This document shows, piece by piece, positions 7,771 to 15,417 of a stretch of DNA of 15,615 bases. Under the pieces are notes generated by a model. That model saw only the letters and a program-made list of their open reading frames with translations. It ran no database searches and was not told where the DNA came from. The DNA comes from Candidatus Gastranaerophilales bacterium (GTDB taxonomy: Bacteria > Cyanobacteriota > Vampirovibrionia > Gastranaerophilales > Gastranaerophilaceae). Both the position numbers and the translations under genes were made by a program. How positions within the stretch are numbered: position 1 is the stretch's first letter; every line of letters begins with the position of its first letter. The stretch spans positions 1 through 15,615 of the forward strand of contig CALVAU010000233.1 of the NCBI GenBank assembly GCA_944325615.1, given 5' to 3'.

Positions 7771-7839
7771 AATAAAAACCTTTCTACATTTAAAAATACG
7801 GAATTGATAGGCGTATTCTTTAAGTAAAAAGGTTTTATT
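7771..7839 (-). promoter_or_regulatory. Long imperfect hairpin enclosing the ribosome binding site of the 116-aa gene
   Basis: Left arm 7771-7800 and right arm 7812-7839 pair over nearly their whole 28-30 bases with two single-base bulges and three mismatches, around an 11-base loop (7801-7811). Read on the - strand, the second arm contains the AAAGG Shine-Dalgarno and ends directly before the ATG at 7770, so the SD pairs with CCTTT of the first arm. It may act as a translational switch or a processing site; it has no clean T-run of a terminator. The inverted repeat is seen in sequence; the role is inferred. Confidence 0.6.
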
Positions 7840-7860
7840 GTTACTTTTTGTAATAAAAAA

Positions 7861-8529
7861 TCAGACAAGACCTTCTTTTAAGGCTTTTACAGCAGCTTGA
7901 GTCCTATCATCAACGACAAGTTTTTGGATTATGTTGCATACGTGTGCTTTTGCGGTATGTTCGCTAATTGTGAGAATTTCTGCAATTTCATTGTTTGATT
8001 TGCCGTCAACAACAAGTTTTAAGACTTCATATTCTCTTTGTGTCAGATTTGCGTGCTGTTCTTTGAACATTGCTCTAGACATTTGTCTTGGTGGGATTAC
8101 TCCGCAGTTTTTCTCTCTTAAAATAGGCACAGCAAGAGGATCAAGCCACATTGCACCATCTTTGACTGTTTTGATAATCATTTTTAAAATTTCTGTATTA
8201 ATATCTTTCATCACATAAGCGCAAGCCCCGGCATGAAGTGCATCAATAACTTCGTTTTCTGAAATATGAGATGTTAGAATAATAACTTTTGCTTTTGAAT
8301 CAATTTCCAAGATTTTTTTTGTTGCCTCAATCCCGTTCATATCAGGAAGTCCTATATCCATTAAAGTTATATCAGGATGAATTGTTTTATATTTTTCGAC
8401 AGCCTCTTTGCCTGACTGTGCTTCCGATATGATTTCAAGATCTTTATGCTCTTCAAAAAGAGATTTCAATCCCACTCTCATAAGTTTTTGGTCTTCTACA
8501 AGCAGGATTCTAATAGCTGAATTTGTCAT
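7861..8529 (-). CDS. NarL/LuxR-family two-component response regulator
   Basis: 222 aa. The receiver domain (about 6-125) has the acidic pair E12/D13, phospho-acceptor D58 in LMDIGLPDMNG, T86 in ILTS and K108 in VMKD, so it should be phosphorylatable. A LuxR-type helix-turn-helix occupies about 156-213 (LTQREYEVLKLVVDGKSNNE, then EHTAKAHVCNIIQKL), the DNA-binding output. The frame can be extended to a TTG at 8541, but that triplet runs into the strong GGAGGAG ribosome binding site serving the ATG at 8529, so the ATG is chosen. No histidine kinase is adjacent, so it is an orphan here. It is divergent from nadB across 238 bases and may lead into the 116-aa gene. Its target genes cannot be deduced. 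Confidence 0.93.
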   Translation of the reverse strand: MTNSAIRILLVEDQKLMRVGLKSLFEEHKDLEIISEAQSGKEAVEKYKTIHPDITLMDIGLPDMNGIEATKKILEIDSKAKVIILTSHISENEVIDALHAGACAYVMKDINTEILKMIIKTVKDGAMWLDPLAVPILREKNCGVIPPRQMSRAMFKEQHANLTQREYEVLKLVVDGKSNNEIAEILTISEHTAKAHVCNIIQKLVVDDRTQAAVKALKEGLV

Positions 8530-8532
8530 TAT

Positions 8533-8539
8533 CTCCTCC
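8533..8539 (-). promoter_or_regulatory. Ribosome binding site that fixes the response regulator start at 8529
   Basis: GGAGGAG on the - strand lies three bases before the ATG (its GGAGG core is five bases away). Starting at TTG 8541 would place the SD inside the coding region, so that start is unlikely. Confidence 0.85.
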
Positions 8540-8558
8540 AATTCTAATTGTTTTGGGT

Positions 8559-8587
8559 ATTATCATTAAAAAGCTTAAAGTTGTCTT
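8559..8587 (-). promoter_or_regulatory. Candidate promoter of the response regulator gene
   Basis: On the - strand, AAGACA (8587-8582) and GATAAT (8564-8559) are 17 bases apart, 30 bases before the ATG. Just upstream of the -35 is a near-perfect 8-bp dyad, TTTAAATC/GATTAAAA around AGCCG (8587-8607), which could be an activator or autoregulation site. Matches are partial. Confidence 0.35.
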
Positions 8588-8767
8588 TTAAATCAGCCGG
8601 ATTAAAAAAGTTTGTGTCTATATTACAAGGAGTTTCTTTTTAAATAAAATTTGATGTCATATTAGCCTTAAAATAATAATTTTTAATAAAAAATTTATTT
8701 TCATAAGGTAGAAAAATTTTTAAGTTTAGGTTAGAATGTCAAGGACAGACATAAGGGATATGAACTA

Positions 8768-10441
8768 ATGAAGTATTCAAAATATTCAGCTATAATTATC
8801 GGCAGCGGGATTTCAGGATTGTACGCCGCTTTAAAAATAGAGCAGCAAACACATTTGGCTGACGGAGTTCTTTTAATTACAAAGTCAGAGCTTGGGGAAA
8901 GTAATTCAAAATATGCTCAAGGCGGTATGGTCGGTGTTTTGAAAGAAAATAAATCCGATTCTACAGAATCTCACATAAGCGATACAATAAAAGCCGGAGC
9001 AGGTCTGAGTGAATTGAATACGGTAAAATTTATTTCCGAAAATTCAGATAAAGTAGTAAAAGATTTATTGAATTTCGGAGTAGAATTCGACAGAGATGAA
9101 AATAATAATCTAACCTTTACTCTGGAAGCTGCTCATAGCGTAAGAAGAATTTTACATTCGGGTGGGGATGCAACAGGCAGAAAAATTGAAGAAGCCTTAG
9201 TAAAGAAAGTAAGCGAAAACCAAAATATAGATGTATATGAAGAAACGGTTGCAGTTGAACTTTTGGTAAATATGGCAAATGAATGCAAAGGTGTTATTGT
9301 ATTCAATGATATTACCAAAGAATATGAAGTTATATATTCTTCAGCCATAATTTTAGCGACAGGCGGAATCGGTCAATTATATAAATATACAACAAATCCG
9401 ATAGGTGCTACAGGTGATGGTATGGCCCTAGCATATAATGCAGGCGCAGTTATGCAGGATATGGAATTTGTTCAATTCCATCCGACAGCACTTGCAATAG
9501 ATGGTGAAGAAAATAGATTTTTAATATCTGAAGCTGTACGAGGTGAAGGAGCAAAACTCGTGGATGCTGATGGTATTGAATTTATGTACAGATATCACGA
9601 AAAACGAGAGTTGGCTCCAAGAGATATCGTAACTCGTGCAAATTATAATGAAATGCTTTCTAAAAAGTTAGATAATGTATATTTGAATGCAACTTGTATA
9701 AATGCAGAAAAACTTGCCAAGCGTTTCCCGACAATTTCAAAAAAATGTCTCGAAAATGGGATTGATATATCAAAAGATTTTATCCCGGTAGCTCCTGCTG
9801 CTCATTATATGATGGGAGGAATTAAAACTAATATTGAAGGTGAAACCTCAATAAAAGGACTTTATGCAATAGGTGAGGTTTCCTCAACAGGACTTCATGG
9901 CGGAAACAGACTTGCAAGCAATTCACTTTTGGAATGTGTTGTTTGTGCTTATGAAGTTGCAAATTACTTAAAGACATTGGAGCTCGTGCCTCCAAAACAA
10001 ATTGATGTTTGTATAAAAGATATTATAGAAAAGTACTCTGATGAAATATACTTAGAAGAAATTGATGTTACACAAATGAAGAAAAATCTTCAAAATATTA
10101 TGTGGGATGGCGCAGGAATTTTCAGAAGTGAAGAAACTCTATCAAAAGCCCTTAATGATATAGAAGATTTGAGATCAGCTTTTCACCGTACAAATAAGTG
10201 TATTTCAAGAGCGGAATATGAGTTTAGAAATATGCTTACTGTTGCAGAAATGGTTGTAATTTCAGCGTTAAGAAGAAAAGAATCTAGAGGTGCTCATTAC
10301 CGTACTGATTATCTCCAAACTGATGAAAAAGCAAGACACAGCTGTCTTACAAGATCATCATTAGAAGATCTTAAGAAGTCTTTATATACAAATGAAATTG
10401 AAAAAGAGCCGATTTATTACAGAATAAATAATAATAAGTAA
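8768..10441 (+). CDS. nadB: L-aspartate oxidase (NadB)
   Basis: 557 aa, usual length for the family. It is a flavoprotein that oxidises L-aspartate to iminoaspartate, the first step of de novo NAD synthesis; NadA then makes quinolinate. Seen: the FAD dinucleotide motif GSGISG at 12-17, SNSKYAQGG at 45-53, LEAAHSVRR around 119-127, FHPT with H238, LISEAVRGEGA, APRDIVTRA with R286/R290, HYMMGG with H346, and the C-terminal GLYAIGE...GLHGGNRLASNSLLE FAD-binding block. These separate it from fumarate reductase mainly by context with nadC. The ATG has AAGGGA nine bases upstream. A TAGAAT at 8732-8737 might be its -10, but no good -35 is seen. It is eleven bases from nadC and surely in the same operon; nadA is not in the window. 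Confidence 0.96.
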   Translation: MKYSKYSAIIIGSGISGLYAALKIEQQTHLADGVLLITKSELGESNSKYAQGGMVGVLKENKSDSTESHISDTIKAGAGLSELNTVKFISENSDKVVKDLLNFGVEFDRDENNNLTFTLEAAHSVRRILHSGGDATGRKIEEALVKKVSENQNIDVYEETVAVELLVNMANECKGVIVFNDITKEYEVIYSSAIILATGGIGQLYKYTTNPIGATGDGMALAYNAGAVMQDMEFVQFHPTALAIDGEENRFLISEAVRGEGAKLVDADGIEFMYRYHEKRELAPRDIVTRANYNEMLSKKLDNVYLNATCINAEKLAKRFPTISKKCLENGIDISKDFIPVAPAAHYMMGGIKTNIEGETSIKGLYAIGEVSSTGLHGGNRLASNSLLECVVCAYEVANYLKTLELVPPKQIDVCIKDIIEKYSDEIYLEEIDVTQMKKNLQNIMWDGAGIFRSEETLSKALNDIEDLRSAFHRTNKCISRAEYEFRNMLTVAEMVVISALRRKESRGAHYRTDYLQTDEKARHSCLTRSSLEDLKKSLYTNEIEKEPIYYRINNNK

Positions 10442-10452
10442 GGAGAAGAAAA

Positions 10453-11283
10453 TTGTTAAATAAGTTTTTAATGGAAGATCATGTAAGAGCTGCATTGATT
10501 GAAGATATCGGATATGGAGATATCACGACTGAAAATTTGGCAGAAGAAAATGATGTTTTGGAGGGTTTTTTAAATACTCGTGAAGACGGTGTGCTTTGTG
10601 GCTGCGAAGTTTTTAAAACAGTATATAAAATGCTTTCAGATAAAATTGAAATTAAATTTAATTTCAAAGACGGCGATGTTATAAAAAAAGGTGATAGGCT
10701 TGCTACACTAAAAGGCCCTGCAAAAGAACTTTTGATGGGAGAAAGACTCTCTCTCAATTATATTCAAAGGATGAGCGGCATAGCAACAGAGACAAAAAAA
10801 TATCAAGATGCTATTGCTCCTTATCATGCAAAAATTGTAGATACAAGAAAAACTACTCCGAATTTTAGAATTTTTGAAAAATATTCAGTAAAAACAGGCG
10901 GAGGGGCTCTCCATAGATTTAACTTGTCAGACTGTGCGATGATAAAAGATAATCATATCCGTCTAGCAGGCTCAATTACAAATGCCGTTGAAAAGTTACG
11001 CAAAAAGCTTTCGCATGCTCATAAAATTGAAGTTGAATGCGATACTCTAGAGCAGGTTGCAGAAGCGGTAAAAGTTGGTGCAGATATAATTATGCTTGAT
11101 AACATGTCTGTTGAGAATATGAAAGAAGCTGTAAAATTGATTGATAAAAAAGCAATAATTGAAGCCAGCGGAAATGTAAAATTGTCAACTGTAAATGAAA
11201 TAGCCTCTACAGGGGTAGATATAATCTCCTCAAGTGCCATTGTAGCAAAGGCTCCGGCTTTAGATATAGCGCTTGATATGTAA
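10453..11283 (+). CDS. nadC: Nicotinate-nucleotide pyrophosphorylase, carboxylating (NadC)
   Basis: 276 aa, full length. It converts quinolinate and PRPP to nicotinate mononucleotide, CO2 and pyrophosphate. Seen: DIGYGDITTE at 18-27, GERLSLNYIQRMSGIAT at 96-112, DTRKTTPNFRIFEKYSV at 130-146, the GGGALHR PRPP/quinolinate region at 149-155, IKDNHI at 164-169, VECDT at 194-198, IMLDNM at 213-218 and EASGNV at 237-242. The start is TTG, supported by AGGAG seven bases upstream; the next in-frame ATG (10471) has no SD and would remove conserved N-terminal residues. The SD overlaps the end of nadB, so the two genes are coupled. A strong hairpin follows. Confidence 0.96.
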   Translation: MLNKFLMEDHVRAALIEDIGYGDITTENLAEENDVLEGFLNTREDGVLCGCEVFKTVYKMLSDKIEIKFNFKDGDVIKKGDRLATLKGPAKELLMGERLSLNYIQRMSGIATETKKYQDAIAPYHAKIVDTRKTTPNFRIFEKYSVKTGGGALHRFNLSDCAMIKDNHIRLAGSITNAVEKLRKKLSHAHKIEVECDTLEQVAEAVKVGADIIMLDNMSVENMKEAVKLIDKKAIIEASGNVKLSTVNEIASTGVDIISSSAIVAKAPALDIALDM

Positions 11284-11315
11284 TGTATATATAGTGTAAA
11301 TATAACACTAATTGT

Positions 11316-11360
11316 AAAGCATCTGAAAAAATAAATTTTCAGATGCTTTCAGCATTTTCG
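11316..11360 (+). terminator. Terminator-like hairpin after nadBC
   Basis: AAAGCATCTGAAAA (11316-11329) and TTTTCAGATGCTTT (11336-11349) form a perfect 14-bp stem with a six-base loop, 32 bases after the nadC stop. The T tract is short (TTT, then CAGCATTTT), so termination may be partial. A smaller hairpin TAGTGT/ACACTA precedes it at 11292-11310. Confidence 0.75.
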
Positions 11361-11409
11361 GCAAATTAATAAAAATAATTTCAAGAAATTGTAAACATTT
11401 CTTAATTCA

Positions 11410-11439
11410 TTGTCAAAAAATTTTTTTCTTTGATTTAAT
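11410..11439 (+). promoter_or_regulatory. Candidate promoter of the tandem membrane-protein operon
   Basis: TTGTCA at 11410-11415 and TTTAAT at 11434-11439 lie 18 bases apart, about 41 bases before the ATG at 11481, in the only gap between the nadC hairpin and this operon. Confidence 0.5.
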
Positions 11440-11480
11440 ATGAGTGTACAGATACATTACTCAGAAAAAATTGGTGGAAC

Positions 11481-12269
11481 ATGAAAATTAATTTACTCAA
11501 TTACAACAACCCGCATTATTCGGGGACAGCGTTGGGAACTACAGACCCGCAGACCTTTAAAGAGCGAAATTATGCGGAAATGTGTGACAAAAAAAATACA
11601 AGAGGATATAATGTGAACTTTAGCGGCAGTCAGGTGCAAAATGTGAGTGAGACTGCCGCTAATGTTTTAAAGAAATCCTTAGGTGATAAAATCCTCTCTA
11701 GCAAGACATTTGGAAAATTGTTAGACTATGCAGAAGCGAATCCTATTCCTTGTAATGCATTTTTCTCATTAGTTTTAGCAGGTATGCTAAGACCGGCAAC
11801 AATTATGGCATTACCTGATAAGGATGGAAAAAATAAAAAAGATAAATTGAATGCCGCTGCACACGCAGTAGCATCCGGTGGAATCGGTTTTGTATTTTCA
11901 TCAGTAATTATGAAGCCGTTTGATGATGCTATGAAAAAAGTTAAAGATAACCCTGCTAAATTCTTAGGCAAAGGAGCTGAAAAATATTTGGGTGATTTGA
12001 AAGCTAAAGGACTTACGAAAACTGCAAAATTCAGAAATGTAGAAAAACTTATGAAAATGGGTCCAGATATAATAATAGGTATTCCAAGATCAATAATTAC
12101 AATAGCACTGATTCCTCCTATTTTAAAATATGTCTTTGGAATAGATCCTAAAAAAGAAACCAAAAAAGAACAACCGCCTGTGCAACAAGAAAATGTAAAT
12201 AATATACAAGTTTCTCAAGTTGCATTAAATAGCCCAGCGTTCAAAGAAATCAAAGGAGGTGTTCAATAA
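11481..12269 (+). CDS. Small membrane protein with N-terminal NFSG tag, first of a tandem paralogous pair
   Basis: 262 aa, function unknown. A disordered, Asn-rich N-terminus of about 50 residues ends in NFSG (46-49), a short F-x-G tag of a kind I associate with many Gastranaerophilales proteins (from memory). Three hydrophobic segments follow at about 88-111, 125-146 and 195-220, then a Lys/Gln-rich tail. The segment ALPDKDGKNKKDKLN just after the first hydrophobic stretch is matched in the next protein by ALPEDKVDEDGKKVLV, and the third hydrophobic stretch is also alike, so the two are paralogs. The ATG has GGTGG three bases upstream. It is joined to the next gene by a one-base stop/start overlap (TAATG), indicating coupled expression; the two proteins may form a complex. 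Confidence 0.8.
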   Translation: MKINLLNYNNPHYSGTALGTTDPQTFKERNYAEMCDKKNTRGYNVNFSGSQVQNVSETAANVLKKSLGDKILSSKTFGKLLDYAEANPIPCNAFFSLVLAGMLRPATIMALPDKDGKNKKDKLNAAAHAVASGGIGFVFSSVIMKPFDDAMKKVKDNPAKFLGKGAEKYLGDLKAKGLTKTAKFRNVEKLMKMGPDIIIGIPRSIITIALIPPILKYVFGIDPKKETKKEQPPVQQENVNNIQVSQVALNSPAFKEIKGGVQ

Positions 12270-13057
12270 TGCAAGTGTCTTTAAATAATATAAAATCTTA
12301 TCAAAATTATAATAATTATCAAAATAAACAAAATCAATGCAGACCGAAACCTTCATTTGGCAGTGCGGCTTCAGTAGCAGAAGATATGGGGCAAGTTATT
12401 GCAGAAGCAGTATCTTCAAAATCCAAGTTTATGCAGCCTCTTACTGATGCTTATGATAAAGCCACAGATTGGATTGCCAAAAATCTATACGGCAACCTGA
12501 TGAATACAGGGATTGTTGGTAAGTTTATAGAAAAAACTAAGGCTAGTAAATATATAATAAATCACATAATGACTATCGGAGCAGCTGTCGGAACTGGTAT
12601 GTATATTTTAAAAACTTTAGCTCTGCCTGAAGATAAAGTGGATGAAGACGGAAAAAAAGTTTTAGTACTAAACCACACTCTAACTTTTGGAGTGTCAACT
12701 GCGGGTGCATATTCGATTGATGGTTCTTTATTTAATAAATGGCGTCAAGTAACTCAAAAATATGCAGAGTTGTATTTGAATGATCCTCAGTTAGGTCAAA
12801 AAATTGCCAAGATAAATGAAGAGTTAAAGAAAGCCGGTAAGAATAAAATCGATTTAATTGATTATGCAAGTGATTATCGGAATGATCCAAAACTTGTGAA
12901 TAGATTGAAAGGTATGGATGTCGGAAAAACCTTGTTAATTGTAACCTTAATTTACAGATACTTGGTACCGGTAGCGGTAACACCTATTGCAAACAAATTG
13001 GGTGATAAATTCCTTCTTCACAAAAAAGAGCAAGAAGCGAAACTTCAACGAGCATAA
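12269..13057 (+). CDS. Small membrane protein with N-terminal PSFGS tag, second of the pair
   Basis: 262 aa, same length as its upstream neighbour and related to it in the central and C-terminal hydrophobic regions. The N-terminus is low-complexity (Asn, Gln, Tyr) and then has KPSFGS at 27-32, parallel to NFSG in the first protein. Hydrophobic segments lie at about 97-118, 132-152 and 217-243; a charged stretch (about 155-215) between the second and third is longer than in the paralog. It is not a family I can name. The ATG overlaps the previous stop by one base and has a strong AAAGGAGGT eight bases upstream. A terminator follows six bases after the stop, so the unit is bicistronic. Confidence 0.8.
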   Translation: MQVSLNNIKSYQNYNNYQNKQNQCRPKPSFGSAASVAEDMGQVIAEAVSSKSKFMQPLTDAYDKATDWIAKNLYGNLMNTGIVGKFIEKTKASKYIINHIMTIGAAVGTGMYILKTLALPEDKVDEDGKKVLVLNHTLTFGVSTAGAYSIDGSLFNKWRQVTQKYAELYLNDPQLGQKIAKINEELKKAGKNKIDLIDYASDYRNDPKLVNRLKGMDVGKTLLIVTLIYRYLVPVAVTPIANKLGDKFLLHKKEQEAKLQRA

Positions 13058-13062
13058 TAAAT

Positions 13063-13095
13063 AAAAAAGCTCTGCTTTCAAGCAGAGCTTTTTTT
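13063..13095 (+). terminator. Rho-independent terminator of the membrane-protein operon
   Basis: Stem GCTCTGC/GCAGAGC (13069-13075, 13082-13088) with loop TTTCAA, preceded by six A (13063-13068) and followed by seven T (13089-13095). The flanking A and T runs make it bidirectional in principle. Confidence 0.95.
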
Positions 13096-13161
13096 AACAA
13101 TAAATTGTGAAAAATTATGAATAGCTTGAAAAAAAAACGTATTTATAGTATTTTTCTATCA

Positions 13162-13167
13162 TATAAT
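13162..13167 (+). promoter_or_regulatory. Likely -10 box of the HEAT-repeat/queC operon
   Basis: A perfect TATAAT lies 26 bases before the ATG at 13194 and after the preceding terminator. The -35 at the expected distance (GTATTT) is weak, so strength or activator dependence is unclear. Confidence 0.5.
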
Positions 13168-13193
13168 CGGGGTGAAATTAAGGGAGTTAAAAA

Positions 13194-14186
13194 ATGACGG
13201 AAGATGGCAAATTAAATTTAGAGGCGATAGCCGAAAAGTATAATTTGTTAGATGTTTCAAATACAGAAACATTGCTTTCGCAGCTTGCACTTATTGAAAA
13301 AGAATACCCCGCAGAAGATTTGATTAAAATATATAATTATATACTGACAAATTCAAAATTTCCTGAAGTTTTGATGACAGTGATATCACTTGCTGATCGA
13401 TACAGAAATCATTCTACATTATCAGTTCTAGTCGATATTTTGCTGTTAAAAAATGCCGATAATTTGGATTTGCAAGAGAAAGAAAGTTATATAAATTTGC
13501 GTGTAATGTGTGCGAAAGCTATTGCAAATTACCGCGACACATCTGCTGTTACTCCTCTATTGTATTGTCTGAATAATAAAGATGAAAACTATAAAGTGCG
13601 TTTTGCTTGTGCTGATGCTTTGGGCAAAATCGGGGATAAATATGCAGTTGCACCATTGATAGATGTAGTAAAAGATGAAAATGAGAAATCCGTATATCTT
13701 AGAGAATCTGCAGCTTCAGCATTAGGAATGCTAGGAGATATCAGAGCAGTCGATCCTTTGGTAAGTATTTTAGAAACTAAACAAGGGATTATAGATAAAT
13801 TTACATTTTTGAAAGAACGCGTGATAGAAGCTTTGGGAAAACTTCGATTAAGTGATAACGAGCGTGTATTCAATGCATTAAAAATGACTCTGTTGGATGA
13901 ATCTCCGCAAATAAGAATAAATGCAATAGAGGCGATAATGGAAAGTGACCATCCGGAGGCTTTTGAGACAATAAAAGGCTGTCTGTTGGATGATGACGAT
14001 GAAGTTAAGAAAAACGCGCTTGTCGCATTATATAATTTAGAAGGCCGTGCAATACTTGATGAGGTGATAAGAGAGCCTATATACGCAGATGTATTGAAAG
14101 TTGAAGCTGTTTCATTGATCGATGAATATGAGACCGATCCTGAAGAAGAATTTGCACAAAAATTTAAAAAGGAGCTAGATGACTAA
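13194..14186 (+). CDS. HEAT-repeat protein (PBS-lyase-like HEAT repeats)
   Basis: 330 aa. At least six helical HEAT-like repeats run from about residue 100 to 295; the clearest units are VRFACADALGKIGDKYAVAPL, LRESAASALGMLGDIRAVDPL and VKKNALVALYNLEGRAIL. This type, widespread in cyanobacterial-lineage genomes, builds a curved scaffold for protein-protein contact and is usually not catalytic, though some relatives are phycobilin lyases; there is no reason to expect that activity here. The first ~95 residues are helical and less repetitive. The C-terminus is very acidic. The ATG has AGGGAG seven bases upstream, a good SD. Its end overlaps queC by eight bases, so translation is coupled; a partner role to QueC or DUF366 is possible but inferred. 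Confidence 0.88.
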   Translation: MTEDGKLNLEAIAEKYNLLDVSNTETLLSQLALIEKEYPAEDLIKIYNYILTNSKFPEVLMTVISLADRYRNHSTLSVLVDILLLKNADNLDLQEKESYINLRVMCAKAIANYRDTSAVTPLLYCLNNKDENYKVRFACADALGKIGDKYAVAPLIDVVKDENEKSVYLRESAASALGMLGDIRAVDPLVSILETKQGIIDKFTFLKERVIEALGKLRLSDNERVFNALKMTLLDESPQIRINAIEAIMESDHPEAFETIKGCLLDDDDEVKKNALVALYNLEGRAILDEVIREPIYADVLKVEAVSLIDEYETDPEEEFAQKFKKELDD

Positions 14187-14850
14187 ATCTATAATTTTAC
14201 TCTCAGGCGGATTGGATTCGCTTGTAAGTTTGGGATTAACCAGAGATTTATACAATGTTGAAGTAGCTTTAACTTTTGATTACGGACAAAAGTCAGTCAA
14301 ACAAGAAATCGAAGCTGCTTCTAATTTATGTAAATATTATAAGTTAGAACATAAAGTTATAAAATTGGATTTTTTAAAAGCAATTACTCATACATCACTT
14401 TGCTCAGACGCTGAAGTGCCGACTGGAGATGAGTTATCAGATGGAGTACAAAGTGCCAAAAATGTTTGGGTGCCAAATCGAAACGGCTTGTTCTTGAATA
14501 TAGCTGGTAGCTTTGCTGACAGCGAGGATTATGATTACATAGTAATCGGTGCAAATATGGAGGAAGCTGAAACTTTTTCGGATAATTCAAAAGAGTTTAT
14601 AGAAAGAATAAACAATTTGTTTGAATATTCGACGCAAAAACATCCGAAAGTTCTTGCGCCCTTGCTAAATTTTAATAAGAATGATATAGTGAAACAGGCG
14701 CTTGAAAAGTCTATGCCTTTAGAATACGTAAGGAGCTGTTATCAAGGCGGAGCAAAACATTGCGGAGTATGTGAATCTTGTATGAGATTAAAAAATGCTT
14801 TGTTGTATAATAATGATGAACGATTTATAAAAGAATTATTTTTAAAATAA
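14179..14850 (+). CDS. queC: QueC-type 7-cyano-7-deazaguanine synthase, archaeal-like variant
   Basis: 223 aa. QueC converts 7-carboxy-7-deazaguanine to preQ0 using ATP and ammonia, on the route to queuosine. Seen: the PP-loop SGGLDS at 9-14, FDYGQKS at 33-39, VPNRNGLF at 98-105, and the zinc-binding cysteines C187, C195, C198 and C201 (CGVCESC). In the substrate-binding region it has GANMEEAETFSDNSKEFI at about 124-141, like archaeal QueC forms as I recall them, instead of the common DYSGYPDCR-type block of typical bacterial QueC. It overlaps the HEAT gene by eight bases, with AAGGAG in the overlap region, and is followed after ten bases by DUF366. Other queuosine genes (queD, queE, queF) are not in the window, so the exact substrate is inferred. 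Confidence 0.9.
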   Translation: MTKSIILLSGGLDSLVSLGLTRDLYNVEVALTFDYGQKSVKQEIEAASNLCKYYKLEHKVIKLDFLKAITHTSLCSDAEVPTGDELSDGVQSAKNVWVPNRNGLFLNIAGSFADSEDYDYIVIGANMEEAETFSDNSKEFIERINNLFEYSTQKHPKVLAPLLNFNKNDIVKQALEKSMPLEYVRSCYQGGAKHCGVCESCMRLKNALLYNNDERFIKELFLK

Positions 14851-14860
14851 GAGAAATTTT

Positions 14861-15415
14861 ATGAAATATAGACTTATAGAAAATGAAATTAAATATGAAG
14901 GCTATCAGCTTGTACCCCATTGGATTTATAAAAATTTTAAAATACAAGGGGACGCGATAGTTGCATTTATTGGTGAATGCGAAGTCAAATTGACGGAAAT
15001 GGTTGATATTGAAGATGTTATAAATAATGAGCCGATTTATAGTAAAAGTATGCTTAGTTTTATAACAGAACAATTTAATGTTGATTTAGTTGAAGGCGTA
15101 TTCAGACAAAGATTATTGATTTGTATAATAAAAGAAGCACTCGAAAAACGTGGTATAAAAGTTTTAAGAGATGGAGATGATTTATTTGTAGATGGTAAAA
15201 AATTAACAGTTTCAATAGCTACAAAATCTCTTACCTCAATATTGATACATACGGGTATAAACATAAATTCAATCGGTGCTCCGGTGAAGGCTTGTGGATT
15301 GGAAAATGATTTGGGTATATCTGATATAAAAGAATTAGCACAAGAAATAATGCAAAAATATTCAAATGAACTTGAAGATATAATACTTGCAAGTACAAAA
15401 GTAAGAGGAGTGTGA
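14861..15415 (+). CDS. DUF366 family protein
   Basis: 184 aa, about the length of the family. It matches the DUF366 pattern as I remember it: QLVPHWIYKNFKIQGDAIVA (17-36), EMVDIEDV (46-53), DLVEGVFRQRLL (75-86), RDGDDLFVDGKKLTVSIAT (103-121), LIHTGININ (128-136) and a C-terminal KVR. The family is mainly archaeal with some bacterial members, and its function is unknown to me. It is soluble, with no signal peptide or membrane segment. The weak SD AAGAGA lies before the ATG, ten bases after queC, so it is cotranscribed. Pairing with a QueC of archaeal type suggests a role in 7-deazaguanine metabolism and joint transfer; both are inferences. Confidence 0.82.
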   Translation: MKYRLIENEIKYEGYQLVPHWIYKNFKIQGDAIVAFIGECEVKLTEMVDIEDVINNEPIYSKSMLSFITEQFNVDLVEGVFRQRLLICIIKEALEKRGIKVLRDGDDLFVDGKKLTVSIATKSLTSILIHTGININSIGAPVKACGLENDLGISDIKELAQEIMQKYSNELEDIILASTKVRGV

Positions 15416-15417
15416 CA

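Noticed and set aside
7833..7860. Weak hairpin TTGTTAC/GTAATAA as terminator of the response regulator
   Set aside because: A short AT-only stem with a G-U pair and no T-run in the right place on the - strand.
8760..8768. Minimal upstream ORF (ATG-AAC-TAA) abutting the nadB start
   Set aside because: Only one base separates the AAGGGA site from this ATG, too short for initiation; the same SD fits nadB well at nine bases. Likely chance.
11726..12163. 145-codon open frame on the - strand within the first membrane-protein gene
   Set aside because: It is antisense to a well-supported gene, without its own SD or known motif; a shadow frame.
13096..13193. preQ1 riboswitch before the queC operon
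   Set aside because: The leader is only about 98 bases including the promoter, and no preQ1 aptamer-like C-rich/A-rich pseudoknot pattern is visible; the first gene is also not queC.
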